DNA of 55,141 nt from a candidate division FCPU426 bacterium (GTDB lineage Bacteria; Oederibacteriota; Muellerivitia; Muellerivitales; DAHXKG01), in contig DAHXKG010000012.1 of the NCBI GenBank assembly GCA_027366525.1, positions 1 to 55,141 of the forward strand, read 5' to 3'. Below the pieces are notes generated by a model. The model searched no databases and had not been told where the DNA came from. It was given only the letters and a program-made list of their open reading frames with translations. The position numbers were made by a program, and so were the translations under genes. Below, piece by piece: positions 16,457-25,529 of this stretch (position 1 is its first letter; each line of letters begins with the position of its first letter).

Positions 16457-18850
16457 ATGGCAGGGAAGAAAAATGAGATGAATAAAAATCAACGCTTTTT
16501 CTTTTTAAAAGGATTAGTATTGGTTGGTGCGGAAGTGATACTGGTTTTATCCTTAATTCCCACTGGGGCTTCTACCGATTTAATGGGAACGCCAGGTTCA
16601 CTGATTGCCTACTTTTTATATTGGGGATTTGGAATTTGTGCGTGGATGATTCCGATTATTGATTTTCAATGGTTAATGCGCCATTTTCAGAAGAAACCGA
16701 TTCTTCCACCTGTTCAAAAAATCCTCGGCTTGGTTTTAAGTGCAGTCATTTTAATGACCCTGCTATATATTTTGTGGCCTTCACGGTCCTTGTTTGCTCC
16801 CGATCAAATGCAATCAGAAATTTTGATTAGTGGTCAATTGGGTCAAGTTATTGGAAATTGGTTTGAAGTTACTTTTACAAATGTTGGATCAATAGTTCTT
16901 TGTGTCCTTTTATTATTGCTTTCGATTTGGTTATTGGAAATTGAAAATAATATCATCACTGGAGTTAATTATTTGCTTCGTCAATATCCCAAATTAGCTC
17001 GAGTTCGCCAAGCGCTTTTTTCCATTCAGGATTTTCAAAAGCAGTTAAAGGATAAAATGATTATTTTTATTTCGAGATTTAAAAATCGGAAACCAAATCA
17101 ACCGGTTGAAACTGATGCCCCGACACATGACACCTCAAGTCGAACATGGTCGGATGACTTCAATATCGTCAAATCATCGGAACATTCTGAAAACCCAAAG
17201 GATTCAGCAGATTCGATAAATTTTAAACCAGTGTCTCAATCTGCTATTGATGAGAATAACGCGATGGATTTATTAGGAACGGGAAGATCAAGTTTGGATA
17301 AAAAGGTTCAAGGTTCTGAACAGTTGACTCGATTAATTGCTGAAAATAAAAAACCACAGCCTACTTTAATTCGAGCATGGAAGTTGCCAAGTTTAAAGAT
17401 TTTAGATTCAGCGGATGAGGAAACGGGTAAAGGAGAAGATCAGTATATTGATGTTCGTCAACAAATTATCCAAACGCTTAAAAGTTTTAATGTGAGTGGG
17501 CAGGTGGTAGGTGTTAATCCGGGACCCTCGGTTACTCAATATGAAGTACAACCTGCGGCAGGAGTAAAAATTTCTCAATTTGTTTCGTTAGCAAATGACT
17601 TGGCATTGGCATTGCAATGTGGGCAAGTTCGAGTAGTGGCTCCTATTCCAGGAAAAGCGGTTGTCGGAATTGAAGTGCCTAATCGAAAGAGTCAAAAGGT
17701 AAAATTGAAAAATATGTTATCATCAGATTCTTTTAAAGATTTAAATAAAAAACTTTGGGTTGGATTGGGCAAAGATATTTCAGGACAACCTGTTTTTTGC
17801 AATTTAAAAGAAATGCCGCATTTGTTAATTGCGGGTGCAACAGGATCAGGCAAGAGCATTTGCATTAACACACTTATTGCTAGTCTTATTTTTCATTTAA
17901 CGCCAGATGAAGTTCGCTTGGTTTTGATTGACCCCAAACGAGTTGAATTGACACTTTATAAAAATTTGCCCCATTTAGCATTGCCCGTTATTTGTGATCC
18001 CCGAGAAGCTTCTTTGTCACTCAAATGGGTTGTTAAGGAAATGGAAGAACGGTATTCTCGATTGGCGGAATTGGGTGTACGGGATATTGACGGGTATAAT
18101 GAAAAAATCGATCGCAATAAGGAAGACGATATTTCAAGTCATCGAATGTATTATATTGTAGTATTAATTGATGAATTAGCGGATCTTATGATGACTGCTC
18201 GAGATCGCGTAGAAGAAGAGATCACGCGTCTTGCTCAAATGTCTCGAGCCGTTGGCATTCATTTGGTTTTAGCTACCCAGCGTCCGACAACGGAAATTAT
18301 TACTGGAACGATTAAGGCCAATTTCCCTTCCCGAATTGCATTCCAAGTGTTTTCCAAGGTGGATTCGCGAACAATTTTAGACATGAATGGCGCTGAAAAT
18401 CTTTTAGGACGCGGGGATATGCTTTATTTGCCGGTTGGATTTTCAAAACCCTTGCGACTTCAAGGTTCTTATGTTACTTTGGAAGAACTTGAACGGCTTG
18501 TTCAGTTTTGGAAAAATCAAGGGACGGCGTCGTATGTCGCTGATTTAGCGGAGGAACTTCCAGATACGAATGTTGGTTTGTCAAAGAGTAGTGATGAATT
18601 ATATGAAGAGGCTGTTAGAATTGTCTTGGAAAGTCGACAAGCGTCTGCATCTTTTTTGCAGCGCAAATTGAAAATTGGATATAGTCGCGCAGCAAGGCTT
18701 TTAGATGAAATGGAACAGCAGGGTTTAATTGCTCATGCAGAAGGCAATAAACCGAGAAGAATTTTTGGAGATGCTGAAACTTGGGAATCGGTTCAGAACC
18801 CGAACGATTCATTCCCGTTAACTGAAGAAGAGAATAAATATGAAAAATAA
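16457..18850 (+). CDS. ftsK: DNA translocase FtsK/SpoIIIE
   Basis: A hexameric septal DNA pump that clears chromosome ends during division. It has an N-terminal region with about four membrane helices (residues 15-165), a Ser/Asp-rich linker, the motor with Walker A AGATGSGKSICIN near 460 and Walker B VVLIDELADLMM, and the C-terminal winged-helix gamma domain (SRAARLLDEMEQQGLI) that reads polar DNA motifs. ATG 16457 is preferred because GGTGAG lies eight bases before it; that stretch also contains a GTG at 16445, the other candidate. The 3' end overlaps the next gene by 11 bases. Confidence 0.95.
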   Translation: MAGKKNEMNKNQRFFFLKGLVLVGAEVILVLSLIPTGASTDLMGTPGSLIAYFLYWGFGICAWMIPIIDFQWLMRHFQKKPILPPVQKILGLVLSAVILMTLLYILWPSRSLFAPDQMQSEILISGQLGQVIGNWFEVTFTNVGSIVLCVLLLLLSIWLLEIENNIITGVNYLLRQYPKLARVRQALFSIQDFQKQLKDKMIIFISRFKNRKPNQPVETDAPTHDTSSRTWSDDFNIVKSSEHSENPKDSADSINFKPVSQSAIDENNAMDLLGTGRSSLDKKVQGSEQLTRLIAENKKPQPTLIRAWKLPSLKILDSADEETGKGEDQYIDVRQQIIQTLKSFNVSGQVVGVNPGPSVTQYEVQPAAGVKISQFVSLANDLALALQCGQVRVVAPIPGKAVVGIEVPNRKSQKVKLKNMLSSDSFKDLNKKLWVGLGKDISGQPVFCNLKEMPHLLIAGATGSGKSICINTLIASLIFHLTPDEVRLVLIDPKRVELTLYKNLPHLALPVICDPREASLSLKWVVKEMEERYSRLAELGVRDIDGYNEKIDRNKEDDISSHRMYYIVVLIDELADLMMTARDRVEEEITRLAQMSRAVGIHLVLATQRPTTEIITGTIKANFPSRIAFQVFSKVDSRTILDMNGAENLLGRGDMLYLPVGFSKPLRLQGSYVTLEELERLVQFWKNQGTASYVADLAEELPDTNVGLSKSSDELYEEAVRIVLESRQASASFLQRKLKIGYSRAARLLDEMEQQGLIAHAEGNKPRRIFGDAETWESVQNPNDSFPLTEEENKYEK

Positions 18851-19517
18851 ATGGTTGATCCAATTAGTATGGATAAGTGTGGTTATGGGGTCTGGACTGG
18901 CTAAGGCAAGTTCTTTAGTGGTTCACAAACAATCATCTCAAGTGCAATGGATTGCTCAACAAGTAGAAAAGGCGCAGACTACTTTTACAACTGTTCAAAT
19001 GAATTTGAATGAGCATGTGCTTGATTTGATTAATAAAACAAGCGAACTCGTGCGCGGGATAGTGATCATGAAAAATCCGAACTTACTATATGTACACTAT
19101 CAAGCACCGATTAATCAGTTTTTTTATATGACTCGACGTTATACTCAATTGTATCAACCAGATCAAAATATGGATTTTAAACAAAAAATTGGATCATCTG
19201 TTTCCATGGGATATTTTAGGGTCGGACAGCGATTAGATGAATATTTTAAAGACAGTTATGTTAGTCTCTGGAAAGAGACCGCTTCAACCGCGATTCTTTT
19301 ATTAAAGGCTAAAACCAATAAATATCATTTTCAAAGTATGAAAATTTTTATTTCAAAAAAAAATTGGTGGCCCTATCGAGTTGACGTGCGAACAAACAGT
19401 GTTCTTATTCGAATCGTCTTTAACCAGTTTAAATTTAATATTCCTGTTCGTAATGGTTTTTTCCATTTTGTACCACCTCGAGGAGTCTCTGTTGTTAAAG
19501 AGGGAATTGATTTTTAA
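18840..19517 (+). CDS. lolA: LolA-like outer-membrane lipoprotein carrier
   Basis: A 225-residue exported protein: signal peptide ending in GLAKASS near residue 23, then a beta-rich domain with the LolA pattern (QVQWIAQQVEKAQTTFTTVQMNL...VRGIVIMKNPNLLYVHYQAP...YTQLYQPDQN). LolA shuttles lipoproteins from LolCDE to the outer membrane. It sits directly after ftsK, overlapping it by 11 bases, as lolA does in proteobacteria, which supports the call. Sequence conservation is loose, so function is inferred from fold pattern and position. No LolB is seen. Confidence 0.78.
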   Translation: MKNKWLIQLVWISVVMGSGLAKASSLVVHKQSSQVQWIAQQVEKAQTTFTTVQMNLNEHVLDLINKTSELVRGIVIMKNPNLLYVHYQAPINQFFYMTRRYTQLYQPDQNMDFKQKIGSSVSMGYFRVGQRLDEYFKDSYVSLWKETASTAILLLKAKTNKYHFQSMKIFISKKNWWPYRVDVRTNSVLIRIVFNQFKFNIPVRNGFFHFVPPRGVSVVKEGIDF

Positions 19518-19563
19518 AAACAAGGCTGTTTTACAGGCACTTATGATTTAAGGAAATGGATGC

Positions 19564-20418
19564 ATGAATATTGGCGAAGCTTTAAAATCACATCGCGAAT
19601 CTCGAAAAATTTCGTTAGAAAAAATTTCTGAAAAAACTAAAATTAATACTGCAAATTTGATGGCAATCGAAGAAGGCAATTACGATAGTTTCCCCTCATT
19701 GGTTTATGTTCGTGGGTTTATTCGTTCCTATGCTAAAGCAATTGGCATGAATGGACCTGAAATTGCAGAACTCATTCGGCAATTTAATATGGAAATTAAG
19801 GATTTCAATCAGCTTCAAACCCAAGAGGAAAAAAAGTTCAAACAATTTTTAAGCTTAACCAAAACCTTGGATGAGCGAGTTGAAAATCGGAATATCAAAA
19901 ATTATGAACCGGAATCAGACACAGGAACTTCTGATAGTGTTGCTTCAACATATGCAAATCGTCCTTCTTTTTTCTTGGATAATTGGGTGAAAAGTTTAAA
20001 ACTATGGATCTCAACACAGTTGTGGTGGATTATTATAATTATTCTTATTGGGGGAGCGATTTTATTAGGGCGGGTGATGGAATCACAACATCATGGATCT
20101 AATATGAAAGTTGCTTCTCAATCCATTGTTCAACAGAATATACCCTTAGTGGCGCATAAACTGAAGATTGTCTGTACGCAACCGTGTTGGCTACAAATAT
20201 CGATTGATCATTTAAAACCCGAGCAATATGATTTGATTTCAGGGGAAATCAAGACATTTCAAGTTACTAAAACTGCCCAGTTGATTATTGGAAATGCTGC
20301 TGGAATTCAAATTCAATGGAATGGAAAAGTTTTAACCCATTTGGGTGGGAAAGGGCAAGTAATTCATTTTTCATTACCTAAATTTGCCATTAAGGTGAAT
20401 TCTAAAAATTCAATATGA
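19564..20418 (+). CDS. rodZ: RodZ-like cytoskeletal membrane protein
   Basis: Architecture of RodZ, the membrane protein that links MreB filaments to the cell-wall elongation machinery. It has an N-terminal Cro/Xre-type helix-turn-helix (residues 1-70, with KISEKTKINTANLMAIEEGNY and VRGFIRSYAKAIGM), a flexible linker, one membrane helix (WWIIIIILIGGAILLGRV near 158-175) and a periplasmic beta-rich DUF4115-like domain (CWLQISIDHLKPEQYDLISG onward). At 284 residues it is average for the family. The start follows an AAGGAA ribosome site. No mreB or rodA is in the window. Confidence 0.85.
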   Translation: MNIGEALKSHRESRKISLEKISEKTKINTANLMAIEEGNYDSFPSLVYVRGFIRSYAKAIGMNGPEIAELIRQFNMEIKDFNQLQTQEEKKFKQFLSLTKTLDERVENRNIKNYEPESDTGTSDSVASTYANRPSFFLDNWVKSLKLWISTQLWWIIIIILIGGAILLGRVMESQHHGSNMKVASQSIVQQNIPLVAHKLKIVCTQPCWLQISIDHLKPEQYDLISGEIKTFQVTKTAQLIIGNAAGIQIQWNGKVLTHLGGKGQVIHFSLPKFAIKVNSKNSI

Positions 20419-20627
20419 GTAAACAGGCGACTATTCGATTTTCCAAATTTATTTGACCTTTAGAACACTGGAAATGGTTTAAATAGCGATGGATCATCGA
20501 TTAAAATGAAGCCAGTCATGGTTGACGAAATTGAATTTTAAAGCATGTATGTATTATGGTACATTGGATTAAAAATATAAGCCATCGAGTTCAAATCATT
20601 TATTTTTAAAAAAGGAGCCCTACTCTG

Positions 20628-21533
20628 ATGTCGTCCTATGCACCGCTGGGTGTCAAATATAAACAATCACTCAAATTGATACGACCATTATTTCCTGCCT
20701 ATGTTATGCGGTTTTTGCTTTCACTAGTGAACACCATTTTATTGGGAACTTATGTTGTTTTAGTATTATCTACGACATTCAAGGGCATTCCATTTAATCA
20801 ATGGCAACAAACCTTTATCCAAGATCCTTCAATTTTATTTCAGGGATGGAATGCTTATTTGATTTTAAAGGCATTGATTTTTTTTGTTATTTTTTTTTTA
20901 GTTTCGATGACGTTGAGCGTGTTAATTAATGGAGGATTTTTAAGATGCTTATGGCTTTACTTGTCGAAACAAGAGGCGTGTACTTTCTCTGAATTTTGGA
21001 ATGAATCTTCAAAAGCTTTTTTCCCACTGTTTAAACTTTATCTAGTGTTTTTTTCAATATTGATTTTTGTTTTTTTGATATTGGATATCATTGGATCGGG
21101 GATTGGGTTGGTTTTGAATATGGTTTTAGAAAATTATCTTGGGAAAATGATGATGCTATTTTTAGATGGAATGGTTGAACTACTATTATTTATTCCGTTT
21201 ATGGTCTTGGCTTTGAATTTTTGGACATCGTTGAAAGTTTATTTCGTCAAGCAATCTCCGCGGATTTTGGATGCATTTCGAGAAACATGGTTGCGTTTTC
21301 GCGCCAATCATTGGCGCATTTTTTGGAGTGGGGTATGGTTGATGCTGATTTTTTTGATAGTCGGAATTGTTATGGATATTATATTAAAAATATTTTCATT
21401 TTTACCCATTGTTGGTATCATTTTTTCAGTCGCCTTGCTGGGACTTCAATTATTAATTTCAGCGTTTTGGTGGGGATATTTTCCCTCAACTATTGCGGTG
21501 TTGTTACAAGAGCTTGAAACCACTTCGCCATGA
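20628..21533 (+). CDS. Polytopic membrane protein of unknown function
   Basis: 301 residues with about six long hydrophobic segments (for example near 20-48, 76-106, 134-165, 180-200, 236-265 and 265-285) and very few charged residues. I do not recognise a family. The pattern resembles glycerophosphoryl-diester or DUF975-type integral membrane proteins, but no motif proves it. A strong AAAGGAG site lies before the ATG. The stop overlaps the recO start (ATGA), so the two are co-translated. The 209-base gap upstream has TTGAAT near 20530 and TATTAT-like boxes, only a weak promoter candidate. Confidence 0.75.
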   Translation: MSSYAPLGVKYKQSLKLIRPLFPAYVMRFLLSLVNTILLGTYVVLVLSTTFKGIPFNQWQQTFIQDPSILFQGWNAYLILKALIFFVIFFLVSMTLSVLINGGFLRCLWLYLSKQEACTFSEFWNESSKAFFPLFKLYLVFFSILIFVFLILDIIGSGIGLVLNMVLENYLGKMMMLFLDGMVELLLFIPFMVLALNFWTSLKVYFVKQSPRILDAFRETWLRFRANHWRIFWSGVWLMLIFLIVGIVMDIILKIFSFLPIVGIIFSVALLGLQLLISAFWWGYFPSTIAVLLQELETTSP

Positions 21534-22300
21534 GTCATGTTGACGATGTTCAAACCCGCGCGTTAGTTCTGCAAACTTTTCCGCTCAAGGAACAGGATAA
21601 ACGATTTGTTCTTTTTTCATGGACACATGGAAAAATTTTTGGAAGAGCCAAGGGAATACGAAAATTAACAAGTAAACTTTCAACCAGTTTGGAATTTTTT
21701 ACTGAATCAGAACTTTATTTAAAACCAACACGATTTTCATCGGAATATTGGATTCTTCAAGCGAAATTGATATCCTCCTATCCCGAATTAAAATGCAATT
21801 TAAAATTGATTTCAAGTCTTCAACTTATTGCTGAAATATTAATGCAAGTTTTGCCGGAGAACGATGCATCAATTCAAACGTATCAATTGGTTTTAAAAGC
21901 AGTCGAAACCTTAAAAACCTGGGGCACTTATTATCAGGAAATAATAAGCTCCTTTTTAATGCATTTTCTGAAACAATCCGGGTATTCTTTGGAACTCCAG
22001 TACTGTGTGGTATGCCAAGGAAAAAATAAGCATAACCAGTATTTTTTAGATCCAATGTATGGTGGCCTCGTCGGTACCACCTGCGAGGTGACCATCAAGT
22101 CAAAAATTGTGTTTTCTCTTCAGATTTCCGAATATTTAAAAAGTATGCAAAAAATGAACATTCATCAGGTTCATATTTTAAAGATCAATCTCAAATTAAG
22201 GTATCAAATTCTGCGAGTTTTATTGACATATTTAGAGTTGACAATTGAAAAAAAACTAAAAATGACGGAATATTTTTTGAATATTTGCCAACTTCCATAA
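21530..22300 (+). CDS. recO: DNA repair protein RecO
   Basis: RecO helps load RecA onto SSB-coated DNA in the RecFOR pathway. An N-terminal OB fold ([20 protein letters not shown], then TWG-like [14 protein letters not shown]) is followed by a helical domain. A reduced zinc-finger region, YCVVCQGKN then TTC, shows only three of the usual four Cys. The 256 residues fit the family. It overlaps the membrane protein gene by four bases and lies upstream of glyQ-glyS, a recO-glyQS order known from Firmicutes and others. Confidence 0.9.
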   Translation: MSHVDDVQTRALVLQTFPLKEQDKRFVLFSWTHGKIFGRAKGIRKLTSKLSTSLEFFTESELYLKPTRFSSEYWILQAKLISSYPELKCNLKLISSLQLIAEILMQVLPENDASIQTYQLVLKAVETLKTWGTYYQEIISSFLMHFLKQSGYSLELQYCVVCQGKNKHNQYFLDPMYGGLVGTTCEVTIKSKIVFSLQISEYLKSMQKMNIHQVHILKINLKLRYQILRVLLTYLELTIEKKLKMTEYFLNICQLP

Positions 22301-22383
22301 ATGGTTACATTGATCATGTTTTTTGCTTGCTTAACTTGCATAAATCACTTATTTTTGTTAAAGATTTAAAAACAGGAATAAAA

Positions 22384-23268
22384 ATGACTCTTTCATTGCA
22401 AGACTTGATGTTACAATTGCATCAATTCTGGGCTGAACAACGATGTGTAATTCAGCAGCCCTATGACTTGGAAAAAGGTGCTGGGACGTTCAATCCCGCA
22501 ACTTTTTTTAGAGTGCTTGGTCCGGAACCATATCGTGTAGCCTATATCGATCCATGCCGAAGGCCTAAGGATGGACGCTATGGTGCGAATCCGAATCGCA
22601 TGCAGTATTATTACCAATATCAGGTAATCTTAAAACCCTCACCGAAAGATATGATTAAAGTTTATTTAGACTGTTTGGAACGTATTGGAATTCATCAAAA
22701 TGAACATGACATTCGATTTGTTGAAGATGACTGGGAATCGCCAACTTTAGGGGCTTCAGGGTTAGGGTGGCAGGTATGGATGAATGGAATTGAAATTACA
22801 CAGTTTACTTTTTTTCAAACGTCCGGTGGGTTGGAGTTGAAGCCGATTTCTGGAGAGATTACATTTGGATTAGAACGCATTGCCGCCATTTTGCAAAATA
22901 AAAATAGTGTTTGGGATCTTCAATATGACTCGGTCTTGACTTATCGCGATATTTTTTTTCAAAGTGAAAAAGAGTTTTCAGCTTTTAATTTTGAATCTGC
23001 AAACGTGAAAATGTGTTTACGGCATTTCAAGGATTTTGAATCGGAAGTTTTCAGGTTGCTTGATGAAAAATTAGTTTGGCCAGCATACGATTATGTTATT
23101 AAAGCATCGCACATTTTTAATTTATTGGATGCTCGTGGCGCTATTTCAGTTTCAGAACGAACGCAATATATTGCTCGCGTGCGTGCGATGGCTAAAGCTA
23201 CAGCCAATCAATATGTACTTGAACGCGAAGCTTTGGGATTTCCTCTTTTAGAAAAGGGGAAGCTATGA
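22384..23268 (+). CDS. glyQ: Glycyl-tRNA synthetase alpha chain
   Basis: Catalytic subunit of the alpha2beta2 glycyl-tRNA synthetase. Nearly every conserved block is present: [21 protein letters not shown] in overlapping form at the N terminus, [37 protein letters not shown] and [20 protein letters not shown] (cited in parts). The frame stays open upstream to 22285, inside recO, but ATG 22384 has an AGGAA site and yields the usual 295 residues. The stop overlaps glyS by four bases. Confidence 0.96.
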   Translation: MTLSLQDLMLQLHQFWAEQRCVIQQPYDLEKGAGTFNPATFFRVLGPEPYRVAYIDPCRRPKDGRYGANPNRMQYYYQYQVILKPSPKDMIKVYLDCLERIGIHQNEHDIRFVEDDWESPTLGASGLGWQVWMNGIEITQFTFFQTSGGLELKPISGEITFGLERIAAILQNKNSVWDLQYDSVLTYRDIFFQSEKEFSAFNFESANVKMCLRHFKDFESEVFRLLDEKLVWPAYDYVIKASHIFNLLDARGAISVSERTQYIARVRAMAKATANQYVLEREALGFPLLEKGKL

Positions 23269-25385
23269 GTTTAAAAAGCGCACTTTTGGAAATTGGATGT
23301 GAAGAATTACCCGCATCCTACATTCAACCGGCTGTTTCTCAAATGAAAAATTTAGTGGAGGCTCAACTTAAAGATCATCGCCTCTCATGCCAAAATATTG
23401 AAATGTTATATACTCCACGCCGTTTATCTTTATATTTGGTTGGACTCCCTGAAATGCAAGACGATGTCGTTCAAGAGGTGTTGGGTCCTCCGGTCACGGT
23501 TGCTTTTGATGTGCATGGTTTACCTACACGCGCTGGAGAAGGATTTGCTCGATCTCAAGGGGTGGCCGTGTCTTCATTAAAGCGCATGACAACACCGAAA
23601 GGTGAAGTTGTTATGGCTGTTCGGAAAATGCAGGGAAAATTAACATCAGAAATTTTGGGTTTGATTTTTCCAGAAATTATTCAAAAAATTCGATTTCCTA
23701 AAGTTATGCGGTGGGGAGAAACTAATTTTCAATTTGCTCGACCCATTCGATGGATTTGTGCGATTTTTTCGAAAACGATTATTTCATTTGAAATTGCGGG
23801 CGTTTGGAGTTCTCGAGAAACATATGGATTGCGTTCTTTGAAAAATGAGAGTAGTGATGTTACAAATGTAGATGAATATAAAGGAATTCTCAAGCAAAAT
23901 GGAGTTTGGGTCGATCCGCAAGAACGATTGAACCGCATTAAGGATTTACTCCAAACGGCTGCGCAGCAACTTGAGGCTCAACTGATTGAGGATCAGGCCC
24001 TTTTAGACGAGGTCAGCAATTTGGTCGAGTGTCCAGATGTCATTGTTGGAAAAATTGATCCCCGGTATCTGAATCTTCCTTCACCGGTAATTATTACCGC
24101 TATGCGGGAGCATCAAAAATACTTTGCACTTTCAGATAAAAATCAGAATTTATTACCGTACTTTATTGGAATTATCAATGGACGTCCTTTAAATAAACAA
24201 TTTATTATTCAAATGAATGAAAATGTTTTAAAAGCTAGGCTCGAAGATGCTTTGTTTTTTTATGAAGAAGATTTGAAAATATCGATTAATCAATGGGCCA
24301 AGAAGGCTAATGAGATTACTTGGCTTGAAAAAATGGGAACAGTGGGTGATAAATGTCAACGTCTTCAAGTCCTCGTTACGCAATTAGGGCACTTATTGAA
24401 ACTTGACTCAAGTAAAGTGATTTTTTTGCAAGAGGCAGCACAACTATGTAAAGCTGATTTGGCAACCAATCTAATCCGGGAAAAGGAATTTAATACATTG
24501 CAAGGTATTATGGGAGGTATTTATGCCCGGCTTCAGGATAAACCCCAAGAGATCGCTCAAGCTATTCAAGAACATTATCAACCCAGATTTTCAGAAGATT
24601 TGATTCCTCCGAGTGACTTGGGAGCTATTTTAAGTTTAGCCGATAAGTTGGACACTCTGTTTGGATGCTTTAAGTTAGGATTGGTTCCTACGGGGTCCAA
24701 AGATCCATTGGCTTTACGTCGTCAAGCTTTTGGAATTATTAAAATTATTTTGGATCGAGAATTTCCATTATCTATTCAAGACATTTTGAACCTAATGCAA
24801 GGGAAAAGAAATGACGGTAAATATTTATATGGGAAATCCATAAGCGTGAAAATTCAAACTATGATTAGTGAGTTTATTTTAGAGAGATTTCAGACAACGG
24901 TTTTGGAAATATACTCAAGGCAGTACCAGCTCAATATTTCGTCAGATATTCTACAAGCGGCTCTAAACAATGCGGAGACTCCGCTTCCAAAGCTGTTCGA
25001 GAAAGTTGAAATTTTAACTAGAAATAAACCCGAAAATTGGTTTATCGATATTACCAAAGCGGCTGTTCGAATTTCCCGTATTTTAGTTTCGGATGGTTCC
25101 AAGTCGCACTTCAAGGAAGAACTGTTGAAAATGCCGGAAGAAGTGGAACTCTATCGAGCCGTTGATAATGTTCAAAAAAAGTTTGCTCAATTGAAAAATC
25201 AATATGATTATGAAGCTCAATTAGAAATATTAAAAGATTTGTTAAATCCAATTAATAATTTTTTTGACAAAGTTTTAGTTATGGATAAAAATAAGGAAAT
25301 TCGTAATAATCGTTTTGGCCTTTTAAACCAGACGCTAGAACTTTTTATGAAAGTTTGTGATTTTAGAAAAGTTAGTTATTTTTAA
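23265..25385 (+). CDS. glyS: Glycyl-tRNA synthetase beta chain
   Basis: The tRNA-binding partner of GlyQ. The 706-residue protein begins with [15 protein letters not shown] and contains [19 protein letters not shown] and the HD-domain-like segment around [19 protein letters not shown], ending in the anticodon-binding region. ATGA overlap with glyQ ensures equal synthesis. This bacterial alpha/beta form makes a eukaryote-like single-chain GlyRS unlikely. Confidence 0.96.
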   Translation: MSLKSALLEIGCEELPASYIQPAVSQMKNLVEAQLKDHRLSCQNIEMLYTPRRLSLYLVGLPEMQDDVVQEVLGPPVTVAFDVHGLPTRAGEGFARSQGVAVSSLKRMTTPKGEVVMAVRKMQGKLTSEILGLIFPEIIQKIRFPKVMRWGETNFQFARPIRWICAIFSKTIISFEIAGVWSSRETYGLRSLKNESSDVTNVDEYKGILKQNGVWVDPQERLNRIKDLLQTAAQQLEAQLIEDQALLDEVSNLVECPDVIVGKIDPRYLNLPSPVIITAMREHQKYFALSDKNQNLLPYFIGIINGRPLNKQFIIQMNENVLKARLEDALFFYEEDLKISINQWAKKANEITWLEKMGTVGDKCQRLQVLVTQLGHLLKLDSSKVIFLQEAAQLCKADLATNLIREKEFNTLQGIMGGIYARLQDKPQEIAQAIQEHYQPRFSEDLIPPSDLGAILSLADKLDTLFGCFKLGLVPTGSKDPLALRRQAFGIIKIILDREFPLSIQDILNLMQGKRNDGKYLYGKSISVKIQTMISEFILERFQTTVLEIYSRQYQLNISSDILQAALNNAETPLPKLFEKVEILTRNKPENWFIDITKAAVRISRILVSDGSKSHFKEELLKMPEEVELYRAVDNVQKKFAQLKNQYDYEAQLEILKDLLNPINNFFDKVLVMDKNKEIRNNRFGLLNQTLELFMKVCDFRKVSYF

Positions 25386-25414
25386 TTTCCTAAGTTCACC
25401 GATTTTTAGGAAAT
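25385..25414 (+). terminator. Hairpin after glyS
   Basis: ATTTCCTAA (25385-25393) pairs perfectly with TTAGGAAAT (25406-25414) around a 12-base loop, beginning at the glyS stop codon. There is no T-run after it, so it may be an RNA-stability hairpin or a weak terminator. Confidence 0.45.
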
Positions 25415-25431
25415 ATATATGTGAGATGTCA

Positions 25432-25459
25432 TTGAATTCAAAATTGCGTTTGGTACAAT
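25432..25459 (+). promoter_or_regulatory. Promoter of ppdK
   Basis: TTGAAT (25432-25437), 16-base spacer, TACAAT (25454-25459), about 70 bases before the ppdK ATG. Confidence 0.55.
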
Positions 25460-25529
25460 AAATGCCTTCTGAGTCACAAAATTTTGAATGCTAGAAAACT
25501 GATTGATTAAAATTTCGAGGAGGAATTGC

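Noticed and set aside
22285-22383. Upstream extension of glyQ into recO
   Set aside because: The canonical GlyQ N terminus begins at ATG 22384 with an AGGAA site; the extension matches nothing.
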